From NCBI GenBank assembly GCA_029547145.1, contig JAKPPV010000021.1, positions 1 to 64,000 of the forward strand: a stretch of DNA of 64,000 nt, in the 5' to 3' direction. The translations under genes were made by a program, and so were the position numbers. The notes beneath the pieces are model-generated. The model searched no databases and had not been told where the DNA came from. It saw only the letters and a program-made list of their open reading frames with translations. Positions within the stretch are counted from its first letter, which is position 1, and the number at the start of each line of letters is the position of its first letter. The DNA is from Methanobacteriota archaeon. Lineage in GTDB: Archaea; Halobacteriota; Methanomicrobia; Methanomicrobiales; Methanospirillaceae. Below are positions 33,476-41,711 of the stretch, in pieces.

Positions 33476-34105
33476 ATGCGGACCGATGCCCGCACCCTGA
33501 TCGACGGTGACACGACCCCTCAGCGGATGGCACTCGAAGCGGGTGCGCTGGGCTTTGGAGCGATCGTCGCCGTCGGGGCGCCGGCAGGTTCGTTCGGCGG
33601 CGTGCGGGTGATCCCGGGGGTATCGATCAGCGCGCCCAACCCGAACCGGGCACTGGACGGGATCCGGAAGGCCCCACAAGGTGCCTTCGTCTCGCTCCGG
33701 CTCGGTGACGGTCCGTTCAACCGTGCTGCTGCCCTGCTGCCGGGGGTGCACGCCCTCTCGGGGGTCCACCTCTGCCCGAAACACGCCTTCGACCATGTCA
33801 CCGCCCGCACGGCGGCAGAACGGGGTGTTGCGGTCGAGCTGCTGCTCGCCCCGCTCGTCCAGGAACGGGGGCCGGCCCGCCAGTCGGCCCTCCGCCGCTA
33901 CGCCGACGTGCTCGTCCTCCACCACCGGTACGGTTTTCCGCTCGTGCTCGGTTCGGGGGCGCAGTCCTGCCTGGAACTCCGGGCACCGCGTGCGTTCGCC
34001 GCCCTCTGCGCGCTCTTCGGCCTGGACCAGGATGGGGTCGATGCCGCCCTCTCCGGCGTGGAGGGCCTCCTGGCCCCGAGGTCCCCCGTACGGGTGGTCG
34101 GATGA
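33476..34105 (+). CDS. rnp3: RNase P protein component 3 (Rpp30)
   Basis: 209 residues with a TIM-barrel-like pattern of the RPP30 family, including VIPGVSISAPNPN, and RYADVLVLHHR near residue 142. It binds the RNase P RNA catalytic domain together with Rnp2. It lies 12 bp after rpl15e and overlaps rnp2 by 4 bp. Confidence 0.9.
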   Translation: MRTDARTLIDGDTTPQRMALEAGALGFGAIVAVGAPAGSFGGVRVIPGVSISAPNPNRALDGIRKAPQGAFVSLRLGDGPFNRAAALLPGVHALSGVHLCPKHAFDHVTARTAAERGVAVELLLAPLVQERGPARQSALRRYADVLVLHHRYGFPLVLGSGAQSCLELRAPRAFAALCALFGLDQDGVDAALSGVEGLLAPRSPVRVVG

Positions 34106-34581
34106 AGCCCCGTCCCCCGACGCTCCGCCAGAACCGTCGCTACCTGCTCGTCCGGACCGCCCCATCCTACGTCCGGCTCGAGGCAAAGCCGCTCTACCTC
34201 GCGATCGGCGAGGCGGTCACGGCCCTCTTCGGGGACCAGGGGGCGGCCCGGATCGACCAGGCCGTCGTCGCGGTGATGGCCGGGTACGTGGTGGTACGCT
34301 GCCGGCGCGGAGAGGAGGGGCGACTGACGGCGGCCCTTGCCACGGTAACCGGGGTCGCGGGACAGCGGGTCGCCCTCCACCCCCGGGCGGTATCGGGCAC
34401 GATCCAGAGCCTTCGCACCCGGATCGCGCCGGTCCCGGAGCCAGTCGTCCTCGGCGGCGAGGGCAGCGAAACGGACCCGCGTCGCGTCCGGATCGGCGCG
34501 GCACGGGTGGATGTGATCGTGCATGATTATAAAGGGGAGAACGTAGTACACTTCGAGACCATTCATCCTGAGGACAGATAA
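34102..34581 (+). CDS. rnp2: RNase P protein component 2 (Pop5)
   Basis: 159 residues. The Pop5 pattern [17 protein letters not shown] at the N-terminus and [12 protein letters not shown] in the middle are clear. It partners Rnp3 in tRNA 5' processing. The stop shares one base with the psmA start. A TATA-like ttataaag near its 3' end (about 34525) could give psmA its own transcript. Confidence 0.92.
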   Translation: MKPRPPTLRQNRRYLLVRTAPSYVRLEAKPLYLAIGEAVTALFGDQGAARIDQAVVAVMAGYVVVRCRRGEEGRLTAALATVTGVAGQRVALHPRAVSGTIQSLRTRIAPVPEPVVLGGEGSETDPRRVRIGAARVDVIVHDYKGENVVHFETIHPEDR

Positions 34582-35312
34582 TGCAGCCACAATACCAGAT
34601 GGGATACGACCGGGCGATCACCGTCTTCTCGCCCGACGGCCGGCTCTACCAGGTCGAATATGCCAGGGAGGCGGTCAAGCGCGGCACGACCGCGATCGGG
34701 ATCAAGGGCAGGGACGGGGTCGTCCTGCTCGTCGACAAGCGCGTCAACTCCAACCTGCTGGAACCGAGCTCGATCGAGAAGATCTTCAGGATCGACGACC
34801 ACATCGGGGTGGCCTCCTCCGGGCTCGTCGGTGATGCACGCGCGCTCGTCGACCGGGCCCGGATCGAGAGCCAGATCAACCGGGTCTCCTATGACGAGGA
34901 GATGGACGTGGAGATGCTCGCAAAGAGGCTCTGCGACCACATGCAGACCTACACGCAGTTCGGCGGGGCCCGTCCGTACGGGACGGCGCTCCTGATCGCA
35001 GGCCGCTCCGAGGGGCAGTTCCGGCTCTTCGAGACGGACCCCTCGGGGACGCTCCTCGAGTATAAGGCGACCGGGATCGGGATCGGCCGGAACGCGGTGA
35101 TGAAGGTCTTCGAGGAGGAGTATCGCCCAGACCTCACGATCCGGGAGGCGATCCTGCTCGGGCTCAAGGCCCTCCACGCGGCGACCGAGGGGAAGTTCGA
35201 CGTCAGCATGGTCGAGATCGGCGTGGTCACCGACGAGGTGCCCGCCTTCAGGAAGATGTCCCGGGAGGAGGTCGCCGGGTACGTCGACCTGATCGAGAGG
35301 GACACGGCGTAG
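34581..35312 (+). CDS. psmA: Proteasome alpha subunit
   Basis: 243 residues. The N-terminal gate segment [29 protein letters not shown] is diagnostic of 20S alpha subunits, and [11 protein letters not shown] follows as expected. It forms the outer heptameric rings of the 20S proteasome. The beta subunit gene is not in this window. Confidence 0.97.
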   Translation: MQPQYQMGYDRAITVFSPDGRLYQVEYAREAVKRGTTAIGIKGRDGVVLLVDKRVNSNLLEPSSIEKIFRIDDHIGVASSGLVGDARALVDRARIESQINRVSYDEEMDVEMLAKRLCDHMQTYTQFGGARPYGTALLIAGRSEGQFRLFETDPSGTLLEYKATGIGIGRNAVMKVFEEEYRPDLTIREAILLGLKALHAATEGKFDVSMVEIGVVTDEVPAFRKMSREEVAGYVDLIERDTA

Positions 35313-35320
35313 GGGGGCCG

Positions 35321-36025
35321 ATGATCCCCCTGGACCAGGCCGTCGTCGCGCGGCTCGAGAGCCACGGAGAGCGGTTCGAGCTCCTGGTCGACCCGGACCA
35401 GGCGAGCCGGTTCCGCCACGGCGAGGAGGTCGACCTGGAGGACGTCGTCGCCTCCCTCTTCGTCTTCGAGAACGCCTCGCGTGGGGAGCGTGCATCCGAG
35501 GAGGCGTTGAAGAAGGTCTTCCGGACGACCGTCTTCGAGGAGGTCGCACCCCAGATCATTAAAAAGGGCGAGATCCAGCTGACCGCCGACCAGCGGCGCC
35601 AGATGATCGCCGAGAAGAAAAGGCAGGTGGTCGCCTTCATCGCACGGAACGCGGTGAACCCCCAGACGGGCCTGCCGCACCCGCCGAAACGGATCGAGAT
35701 GGCAATGGACGAGGCGCGGGTGGCGATCGACCCGACACGCCACCTCGACGTGCTCGTGAAGGATACGGTCAGGGCACTCCGGCCGATCCTCCCGATCCGG
35801 TTCGAGGAACTCCGCCTCGCGGTCCGCATTCCGGCCGACAACGCGGCGCGGGCCTACGCGGAGATCGCCGCCGCCGCGACGATCGAGGCGGAGGAGTGGC
35901 AAAAAGACGGGTCCTGGATCTGCGTGGTGCGGATCCCGGCCGGGATCCAGGACGACTTCTACGCGCTGGTGAACCGGCTCTCGAAGGGCGACGCCGACGT
36001 CAGGAAGCTCAAACAGATATATTAG
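35321..36025 (+). CDS. SBDS-family ribosome assembly factor
   Basis: 234 residues, three-domain SBDS family (Sdo1). The N-terminal FYSH domain includes RLESHGERFELLVDPDQA; the middle domain has GEIQLTADQRRQMIAEKKRQVVAFIARNAVNPQTGLPHPPKRIEMAMDEA. It helps release anti-association factor from the large subunit. In most archaea with an exosome the next genes would be rrp4, rrp41 and rrp42; here rpl37ae follows after 46 bp. Confidence 0.96.
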   Translation: MIPLDQAVVARLESHGERFELLVDPDQASRFRHGEEVDLEDVVASLFVFENASRGERASEEALKKVFRTTVFEEVAPQIIKKGEIQLTADQRRQMIAEKKRQVVAFIARNAVNPQTGLPHPPKRIEMAMDEARVAIDPTRHLDVLVKDTVRALRPILPIRFEELRLAVRIPADNAARAYAEIAAAATIEAEEWQKDGSWICVVRIPAGIQDDFYALVNRLSKGDADVRKLKQIY

Positions 36026-36071
36026 GCCTGAGCGCCGATACATGAAGACTGCAATCCGAGGGTAGAGGACA

Positions 36072-36365
36072 ATGGCACGTTCACAGAAGAAGCACAGGGC
36101 AAAGGGAAAGGTCACCGGGAGCGCCGGGCGTTTCGGGCCGCGCTACGGACGGTTCATCCGGAAGCGCGTCAACGAGATGGAGAAGCTGACGAACGCGCTC
36201 CACCGTTGTGAGCGCTGCGACACACTCGCCGTCCAGCGGAAGGGGACCGGGATCTGGACATGCCGCAAGTGCGGGTTCACGTTCGCGGGTGGCGCGTACG
36301 TACCGCAGACGCCCGTCCAGGCGGTCGCGATCCGGACGATCGAGAGGATGCTCAAGGAGGTATAA
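36072..36365 (+). CDS. rpl37ae: 50S ribosomal protein L37Ae
   Basis: 97 residues. The zinc finger [22 protein letters not shown] (C-x2-C...C-x2-C, about 46-67) and the basic N-terminus [14 protein letters not shown] identify eL43. Followed 7 bp later by rpo12. Confidence 0.96.
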   Translation: MARSQKKHRAKGKVTGSAGRFGPRYGRFIRKRVNEMEKLTNALHRCERCDTLAVQRKGTGIWTCRKCGFTFAGGAYVPQTPVQAVAIRTIERMLKEV

Positions 36366-36372
36366 CCTCTCC

Positions 36373-36507
36373 ATGGCCGCCAGCTACAAATGCGCGCGGT
36401 GCAAGCACAGGGTCGAGATCGATGTCAACGTGCGCTGCCCGTACTGCGGGCACAGGATCCTCTTCAAGGAGCGAGGGGCCGGGATCAAAGAGCTGAAGGC
36501 TCGATGA
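36373..36507 (+). CDS. rpo12: RNA polymerase subunit Rpo12 (RpoP)
   Basis: 44 residues, the usual size. Zinc ribbon CARC...[13 protein letters not shown] is diagnostic. Its stop overlaps the start of the Brix gene (ATGA). Confidence 0.95.
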   Translation: MAASYKCARCKHRVEIDVNVRCPYCGHRILFKERGAGIKELKAR

Positions 36508-36923
36508 CCCTGGTCTCGACCTCGCGCAAGGCGGCGCCCGCGATCCGGGCGCTCGCGCGCGGGCTCGCGTTCGCCCTGGGGGGACGGTACCTGGCACGGG
36601 GCAAGACCGGCCTGCGCGAACTTGTCACCCTCGACCGCTCTCTCTTTCTCTTCATCCGCGAGGTGGACGGCCTCCGGCTCCGCATCTTCCAGGACGGGGA
36701 GCCCGGGCCCTGCTACCGGGTCGTCGCCCACGAGGAGCGCGTACGGTCCGGGCCCATCGACCGCCGGCTCCGTGCCTCGGACCGGGTCGGGGCGGAGCTC
36801 CCCCCCGGGCTCGGTGCGGAACCCCTCGACGATGGGTGGGACCTTGGATACGACGGGCCCCAGCGTCTCCGGTACCGCCTGCGGCTCGTTCCGGAGGAGG
36901 GGACGCCCGGTGTCGACGCCTGA
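36504..36923 (+). CDS. Brix-domain rRNA-processing protein (Imp4-like)
   Basis: 139 residues. The N-terminus [20 protein letters not shown] and [10 protein letters not shown] match the archaeal single-domain Brix/Imp4-like family, implicated in ribosome assembly. The rest is diverged. Its position between rpo12 and pcc1 is conserved in euryarchaea and supports the call. Overlaps rpo12 by 4 bp and pcc1 by 14 bp. Confidence 0.8.
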   Translation: MTLVSTSRKAAPAIRALARGLAFALGGRYLARGKTGLRELVTLDRSLFLFIREVDGLRLRIFQDGEPGPCYRVVAHEERVRSGPIDRRLRASDRVGAELPPGLGAEPLDDGWDLGYDGPQRLRYRLRLVPEEGTPGVDA

Positions 36924-37179
36924 GCGGCACGAGGCGGTCTTCCGGTTCCAGACGCCGCGGGCCGCCGCCCACCTCGAAGTGCTCGGACCGGAGCTCGCCG
37001 ACGAGGAGGGGATGCGTTCGTCCGTGACGCTCCGGCTCGTCGACGCCGGCACCCTCGAGCTCGTGGTGACCGCCCCCGACATCCCATCGCTCCGCGCCGC
37101 CCTGAACATGTGGCTCCGGCTCGTCCGGGTGGCGGACGAGACGGCGCGCCTCGCCGGGGAATATGGGAACGGCGCCTGA
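36910..37179 (+). CDS. pcc1: KEOPS complex subunit Pcc1
   Basis: 89 residues from GTG 36910. The beta-beta-alpha pattern and the segment ALNMWLRLVRVADE (about 63-76) match Pcc1/Cgi121-group dimerisation subunits of KEOPS, which makes t6A37 in tRNA. It is too short for the ORF start convention and needs the GTG. A second Pcc1-like gene lies at 62123-62344. The prefoldin beta gene that often follows is absent. Confidence 0.82.
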   Translation: MSTPERHEAVFRFQTPRAAAHLEVLGPELADEEGMRSSVTLRLVDAGTLELVVTAPDIPSLRAALNMWLRLVRVADETARLAGEYGNGA

Positions 37180-37248
37180 CGCTTCCCCGGGAGTCGACCC
37201 ATGACAGAACCGGGAGCCTTTTTTTGAACCTGCACGATACCGTGCTTC

Positions 37249-38130
37249 ATGTCATCCTTCAGGCGGTTTGTAAGGATTGCAGGGGCCGCACTTGCTGCGA
37301 CGGCCCTTCTCCTGTACGTCGTCCTCCCCATCGGTTTCGCCGCGTACGCGTCTCTCCCCCATCCCGCCCGGGTGGGTCCGCCACCCGAGGGCTTCACGGA
37401 GGTCGAACTCATGACCGATGACGGAGTACCGCTGGCCGCCTGGTTCGCTCCCTCGAAGAACGGGGCCGCAATCGTCCTCATTCACGGCGCAACGGACTCC
37501 CGCGAGGGCGTCCGCGGTCATGCCGGGATGCTCCGCGATGCCGGCTTCGGAGTGCTCGCCCCCGACCTTCGCGGGCACGGAAAGAGCGGAGGACGGGGCA
37601 ATGCCTTCGGGTGGGAGGGCACCCGGGACGTCCGCGCCGCCGTCGCCTATCTCGAGACCCAGGACGGGGTGCGCACGATCGGGGGACTCGGCCTATCGCT
37701 CGGCGGGGAGGTCCTCCTCGGGGCGCTGAACACGACACCCTCCCTCGTGGCAGTCGCCGCCGATGGGGCGACGCACCGGTGCACCGCCGATCTCCTGGCG
37801 GTCCCCGGCCGGGACGGCATCCTGCGGAGCGGAGTGACCCGTTTGATGTACGCCGCGACCGGGGTCTTCACGGGCGAAGAGCCGCCCGTCCCCATCGTGG
37901 AATCGATCGCCGGAGCACCGAACGCACGCCTCCTCCTGGTCGCCGCCGGAGAGGTGCCCGATGAGACCGCCTACGGCACCGCCTTCGTGGAGGCGGCGGG
38001 GCCGATGAGGGCCGAGCTCTGGACCGTGCCGGGCGCGTCGCATACCGGGGCATTCCGGCTGGACCCCGAGGGCTACCGGACGCGGGTGACGGGGTTCTTC
38101 CAGTCCGCCCTGCTCACCGGGAAGGTTTGA
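37249..38130 (+). CDS. Membrane-anchored alpha/beta hydrolase
   Basis: 293 residues. An N-terminal hydrophobic segment (about 10-32) suggests anchoring or export. The hydrolase fold has oxyanion strand VLIHGATDSREG, DLRGHGKSGG, nucleophile elbow GLSLGG (about 147-152, Ser149), and a final His in SHTGAF. Substrate unknown. It begins 69 bp after pcc1 and probably has its own promoter. Confidence 0.85.
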   Translation: MSSFRRFVRIAGAALAATALLLYVVLPIGFAAYASLPHPARVGPPPEGFTEVELMTDDGVPLAAWFAPSKNGAAIVLIHGATDSREGVRGHAGMLRDAGFGVLAPDLRGHGKSGGRGNAFGWEGTRDVRAAVAYLETQDGVRTIGGLGLSLGGEVLLGALNTTPSLVAVAADGATHRCTADLLAVPGRDGILRSGVTRLMYAATGVFTGEEPPVPIVESIAGAPNARLLLVAAGEVPDETAYGTAFVEAAGPMRAELWTVPGASHTGAFRLDPEGYRTRVTGFFQSALLTGKV

Positions 38131-38197
38131 ACGGCCCAGCGGACGGGTAAAAGGCACCGGGCCTGTGTTCCGACGTGCGCAGGGAGGGAAAAAGGGT

Positions 38198-38938
38198 TCA
38201 GGCCGTCCGGACCTGCGAGAGGGTCAGTTCCGCCAGCGCGTGGCTGAACGAGAGGACGAGCGAGTCATCGGTCTTGTTCACCACGTGCGTCGTCCGGAGT
38301 GCGTAGGTCGGAGTCGTGGTGTTGTCGAGGAGGGCTGCCGGGTTCTCGGCGAAGGCGAGCACCATCTCGTCCCCGATCGTCGCGTTCGCGAAGTCACCGC
38401 CGAGACTGTCGAACTGCTCGGCGGTGTAGTTCTGCTGCTCGGTCACGTTCGCATCGAGCCGGATCGTCTTCGTCCCACCCGGGTGCATCCCGACGACCCC
38501 CTTCGAGATCGCGTCGTACTCCTGGCCGAAGAGCGTGTAGTTCGCGCCACTGTTGGGCGCGACGATCGGGATCGTCTTCATGGTCCCGTTGAACGGGAGC
38601 CCCGCGTCGATCACGAGCGGGGAGACGAGGAAGACCGACCGGTTCTCCTTGATCGCGCTGGAATAGATGGTCTGGCTGGTGGTCAGGATCGGCCGGTTCT
38701 GGTCGTCGCGTATGGTGAGGTCGGTCAACACGACGGACCCGGTCTTCACCGTCTGGAACATGTTGAGCCAGCTCGTTCCCATCGAGGAGACGACCATCAG
38801 GACGACGAAGAGGACGCCGACCGAGACGAAGAGGACCTTCTTCCAGAGGGCCGTCCCCGGCTCTTCGGCCGGTTTCACCGGGCCCTTCCGCCTGGTGGAT
38901 GGGTTCCGCCCGGCCTTCGGTCTGGGCTGATCTGTCAT
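38198..38938 (-). CDS. Membrane-anchored FKBP-like protein
   Basis: 246 residues. A basic N-terminal tail (about 1-30) and one transmembrane segment (about 35-53) precede an extracytoplasmic region with two weak FKBP-like features: a cargo-type YDAISKGVVGMHPGGTKTIRLD segment (about 138-159), similar to the peptidyl-prolyl isomerase loop, and flanking strands. Several aromatic active-site residues of true FKBPs are not obvious, so isomerase activity is doubtful. Possibly a surface chaperone. The gene is convergent with the hydrolase at 37249-38130 and divergent from the EamA gene. Confidence 0.55.
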   Translation of the reverse strand: MTDQPRPKAGRNPSTRRKGPVKPAEEPGTALWKKVLFVSVGVLFVVLMVVSSMGTSWLNMFQTVKTGSVVLTDLTIRDDQNRPILTTSQTIYSSAIKENRSVFLVSPLVIDAGLPFNGTMKTIPIVAPNSGANYTLFGQEYDAISKGVVGMHPGGTKTIRLDANVTEQQNYTAEQFDSLGGDFANATIGDEMVLAFAENPAALLDNTTTPTYALRTTHVVNKTDDSLVLSFSHALAELTLSQVRTA

Positions 38939-39042
38939 TTCGTATAGGTCGTTTGTCGGGCCTGATAAACATAGGGTTCGGGCCGTGCCGGATCCCGCGG
39001 GACGGAACCCGTAAGAGAGCCGGAGTCGACCGTACCGGTGGC

Positions 39043-39963
39043 ATGAACGGGGTCGACGAGACGGGAATCGCGGCGAGGCTCACCGTCGTGGGACTCGTCT
39101 GGGGAGGTGCATACGTGGCGGGCCGTCTCGTCGCCGTCGAGATGACCCCCTTTGCCGCCGTCGCCGTACGGTCCCTTCTCGCCTCGCTCTGTCTCGGACT
39201 CGTCCTCGCCGCCGCACCGCGCGGCACCCGGACGGTGGCACGCGCCGACCTCCCGGCGATGGTCCTGCTCGGGCTCTCGGGTGTCTTCGGTTTCAACGTC
39301 CTCTTCTTTCTCGGTCTCGAGTCGACCGGGGCGGTGAACGGGACGTTGATCGGGGCGACGAACCCGGTCCTGACCGGACTGCTCGCCGGCATCCTCCTCC
39401 GCGAACGGATCGGACCCATCCGGTGGCTCGGCGTCGTCCTCTCATTCATCGGCGTCCTCGTCGTCGTCTCGAACGGTTCTCCGGGGACCCTCCTCGTCGC
39501 CGGACCCAACCGTGGCGATCTGCTGATCTTCGCGGCGGTGGTCTGCTGGGCCGTCTACTCGGTCGCCGGGCGTCGCCTCTTCCGGCGGTACCCGGCGGTG
39601 ACGGTCACCGCCTACGCCGTCTTCATCGGCACGGCGCTCGTCCTCCCGCCTGCCGTCGTGGAGTCCGGGGGCGACATCGGGAGCCTGCTGCCCGGATCAC
39701 CCGTCACCTGGGGCTCGCTCGTCTTCCTCGCCACCTTCTGTTCGGTCCTCGGTTTCGTCTGGTGGAACCGGGGGGTCGCCGTGCTCGGGCCCTCCCGCAC
39801 CGCGGTCTTCTACAACCTGGTGCCGGTCTCCGGTCTCACCCTGGGCACCCTCCTTCTCGGCGAGGCCGTAACGCCCGCCCATCTCGCCGGCGCGGCCCTT
39901 GTCTGCAGCGGGATCTACCTGGCGGTCAGGAAGGCGGATGCAGGTGGGGCGCAGTCCCGGTGA
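39043..39963 (+). CDS. EamA/DMT-family transporter
   Basis: 306 residues with ten predicted membrane helices in two EamA repeats of five. The first repeat contains NPVLTGLLAGILLRERIGPIRWLGVVLSFIGVLVV, the second PVSGLTLGTLLLGEAVTPAHLAGAALVCSGIYL, both typical. These export amino acids or other small metabolites; the cargo cannot be predicted. ATG 39043. Confidence 0.9.
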   Translation: MNGVDETGIAARLTVVGLVWGGAYVAGRLVAVEMTPFAAVAVRSLLASLCLGLVLAAAPRGTRTVARADLPAMVLLGLSGVFGFNVLFFLGLESTGAVNGTLIGATNPVLTGLLAGILLRERIGPIRWLGVVLSFIGVLVVVSNGSPGTLLVAGPNRGDLLIFAAVVCWAVYSVAGRRLFRRYPAVTVTAYAVFIGTALVLPPAVVESGGDIGSLLPGSPVTWGSLVFLATFCSVLGFVWWNRGVAVLGPSRTAVFYNLVPVSGLTLGTLLLGEAVTPAHLAGAALVCSGIYLAVRKADAGGAQSR

Positions 39964-39988
39964 GGGACCCGGAAAAAAGGGGGGATGA

Positions 39989-41200
39989 TCAGCGGCGCCG
40001 GGCCGCGAAGCCGAGAAGGGCGAGACCGGCGAGCGCGCCGGCGACCCCCGCCACAGAGAGCGGGGACTTCGCGGTGGTCGTCGCTGCCGTGGTCGGGGCC
40101 GTCGTCGGGAGCAGGGTCAGCGTCGCCTGGAGGTCGATCGTCTCACCCTTCGCCGGGTAGGTGCTGATCGTCCCGTTGAAGGTGGCGTAGCCATCCTTCA
40201 CGACCGACCAGGTCCGGTACGGTGTACCCGTCACGTAGACGGGGACGTTCAGGACCCCGTTCGTGATCTGGCCCTTCAGCTCGCCGTCGAAGTAGACGCT
40301 CGCCCCCTCGGCGTTCGAGTGGACCAGGTAGGCGCCCATGTCACCCCCGATCAGCGGTGCGGTCGTCGCGGGAGGCAGGGGCTCGAGGAAGACATAGAGG
40401 TGCACGATCTCGCCCTTGCCCGGATAGCGGTTGATCGGCGCCGAGTAGGGCTTGTACCCGCTCGCCGTCACCTTGAGGGTCCGGTAGGGGGTGCCCGTGA
40501 CATACACCGGGACGAAGAGCTCGCCATTCTGGATCGTCCCGGCGCTGTCGGCGTCGAGCGAGACCATCGCGCCCTCCACCTGGCAGTAGATCAGGTACGC
40601 CCCACGGTCGCCACCGATCGGCGTCGGGGTCTCCCGCGGGACCAGGTTCACCTGGATCGGAACGATCTCGTTCGGGCCGGGAGCGCGCGGGATCGCACCG
40701 TTCGCCGAGAGGTATCCGGAGGCCTGGACCGAATACCGCTTAAAGGGGGTGCCGGTCGTGTAGACGGGGACCGAGAGTGCGCCGTTCTCGATCACGCCCT
40801 GGAAGGCACCGTCCATGAAGACGTAGGCCCCCTCGACGTTGCAGGTGAACTGGTAGGTCCCGGTCTGGCCGCCGATCGGCGATTTAACCAGGTTCACCTC
40901 CAGTTCGACGATCTGGCCGCCGCTCGGGTAGGACTGGATCATGCCGAGGAACGGCTCGTACCCGTCTGCCTCGACCCGGTAGGTCTGGTACGGCGTGCCG
41001 GTCGCGTAGACCGGGACCATGAGCAGACCGTTCGTGATCTTCCCCATCTCCTTCCCGTCGAACCAGACGGTGGCACCCTCGACGGAGCACCTGACGTTGA
41101 ACGCGCCGACAGAACCGCCAATCGGGGTCTCCGCGAGGGCGGGAGACGCCAGGCAGGCCAGCAGAAGGCCGATACACAGAAGATACAGTGGTGTTCGCAT
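39989..41200 (-). CDS. Secreted protein with four PEGA-like repeats and a C-terminal anchor
   Basis: 403 residues. A signal peptide (about 1-23, ending SPALA) is followed by four copies of an 82-86-residue repeat, each starting near IGG..GAY, containing VEGA.V.[FM]DG.., PVY.TGTP[YF], and a GY motif, which resemble tandem PEGA domains. A Thr/Ala stretch leads to a hydrophobic segment and ARRR terminus (about 378-403), a form of archaeal C-terminal sorting or anchoring signal. A surface display role is inferred. The repeats are diverged at DNA level, so the duplication is old. ATG 41200. Confidence 0.85.
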   Translation of the reverse strand: MRTPLYLLCIGLLLACLASPALAETPIGGSVGAFNVRCSVEGATVWFDGKEMGKITNGLLMVPVYATGTPYQTYRVEADGYEPFLGMIQSYPSGGQIVELEVNLVKSPIGGQTGTYQFTCNVEGAYVFMDGAFQGVIENGALSVPVYTTGTPFKRYSVQASGYLSANGAIPRAPGPNEIVPIQVNLVPRETPTPIGGDRGAYLIYCQVEGAMVSLDADSAGTIQNGELFVPVYVTGTPYRTLKVTASGYKPYSAPINRYPGKGEIVHLYVFLEPLPPATTAPLIGGDMGAYLVHSNAEGASVYFDGELKGQITNGVLNVPVYVTGTPYRTWSVVKDGYATFNGTISTYPAKGETIDLQATLTLLPTTAPTTAATTTAKSPLSVAGVAGALAGLALLGFAARRR

Positions 41201-41369
41201 GAGAGACTCCTTCTCCAATACATGGTGACAGGACAGAGGGATAAACCCGGCGGGATCGATCCGGAGGGGCCCGTTATCTCGGGCGATCCCGGCCCGCACC
41301 CGACCGATCGGCGCGGTCCCCTGTCGTGAGGGGGCATGGAAAAAAGGGCGACAGGATGGTGTGAGGCAC

Positions 41370-41534
41370 TCAGAACCGGGGGCGCCGGTGCTTGGGGAGG
41401 CACTCCTGGCAGTAGACCGGGCGGCCCTCGGTCGGCCTGAAGGGGACCTCGCAATCCTTTCCGCAGTCTGAACAGACGACCTTCGTCATCTCACGTGGGC
41501 GGTCGTAACGACCACCAGAATTTGAGTTGTACAT
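41370..41534 (-). CDS. Small CxxC-CxxC zinc-finger protein
   Basis: 54 residues from ATG 41534. A single zinc site CSDCGKDCEVPF...CQEC with EVPFRPTEGRPVYC between the Cys pairs, and a basic C-terminus (KHRRPRF). This is a small, widely found prokaryotic zinc-finger type. Nucleic-acid binding is plausible but unproven. It is followed by the PEGA gene 169 bp away on the same strand. Confidence 0.8.
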   Translation of the reverse strand: MYNSNSGGRYDRPREMTKVVCSDCGKDCEVPFRPTEGRPVYCQECLPKHRRPRF

Positions 41535-41711
41535 GATGCTTTCCAACAGCTGAAAAACTGCTGGCTCATACAATGACGCCCCGGTATAAGAAGGCCCGCA
41601 TCGGGCACCCCCCCATCCCCTCCTGTCAGGTTCACGCTCCGGGCTCCCCGCGACAGCCCGGGGGCGTCTTTCGCTCTCCGGTACCTCTCTGTCGGGTGGA
41701 GGTGGAAAAGG

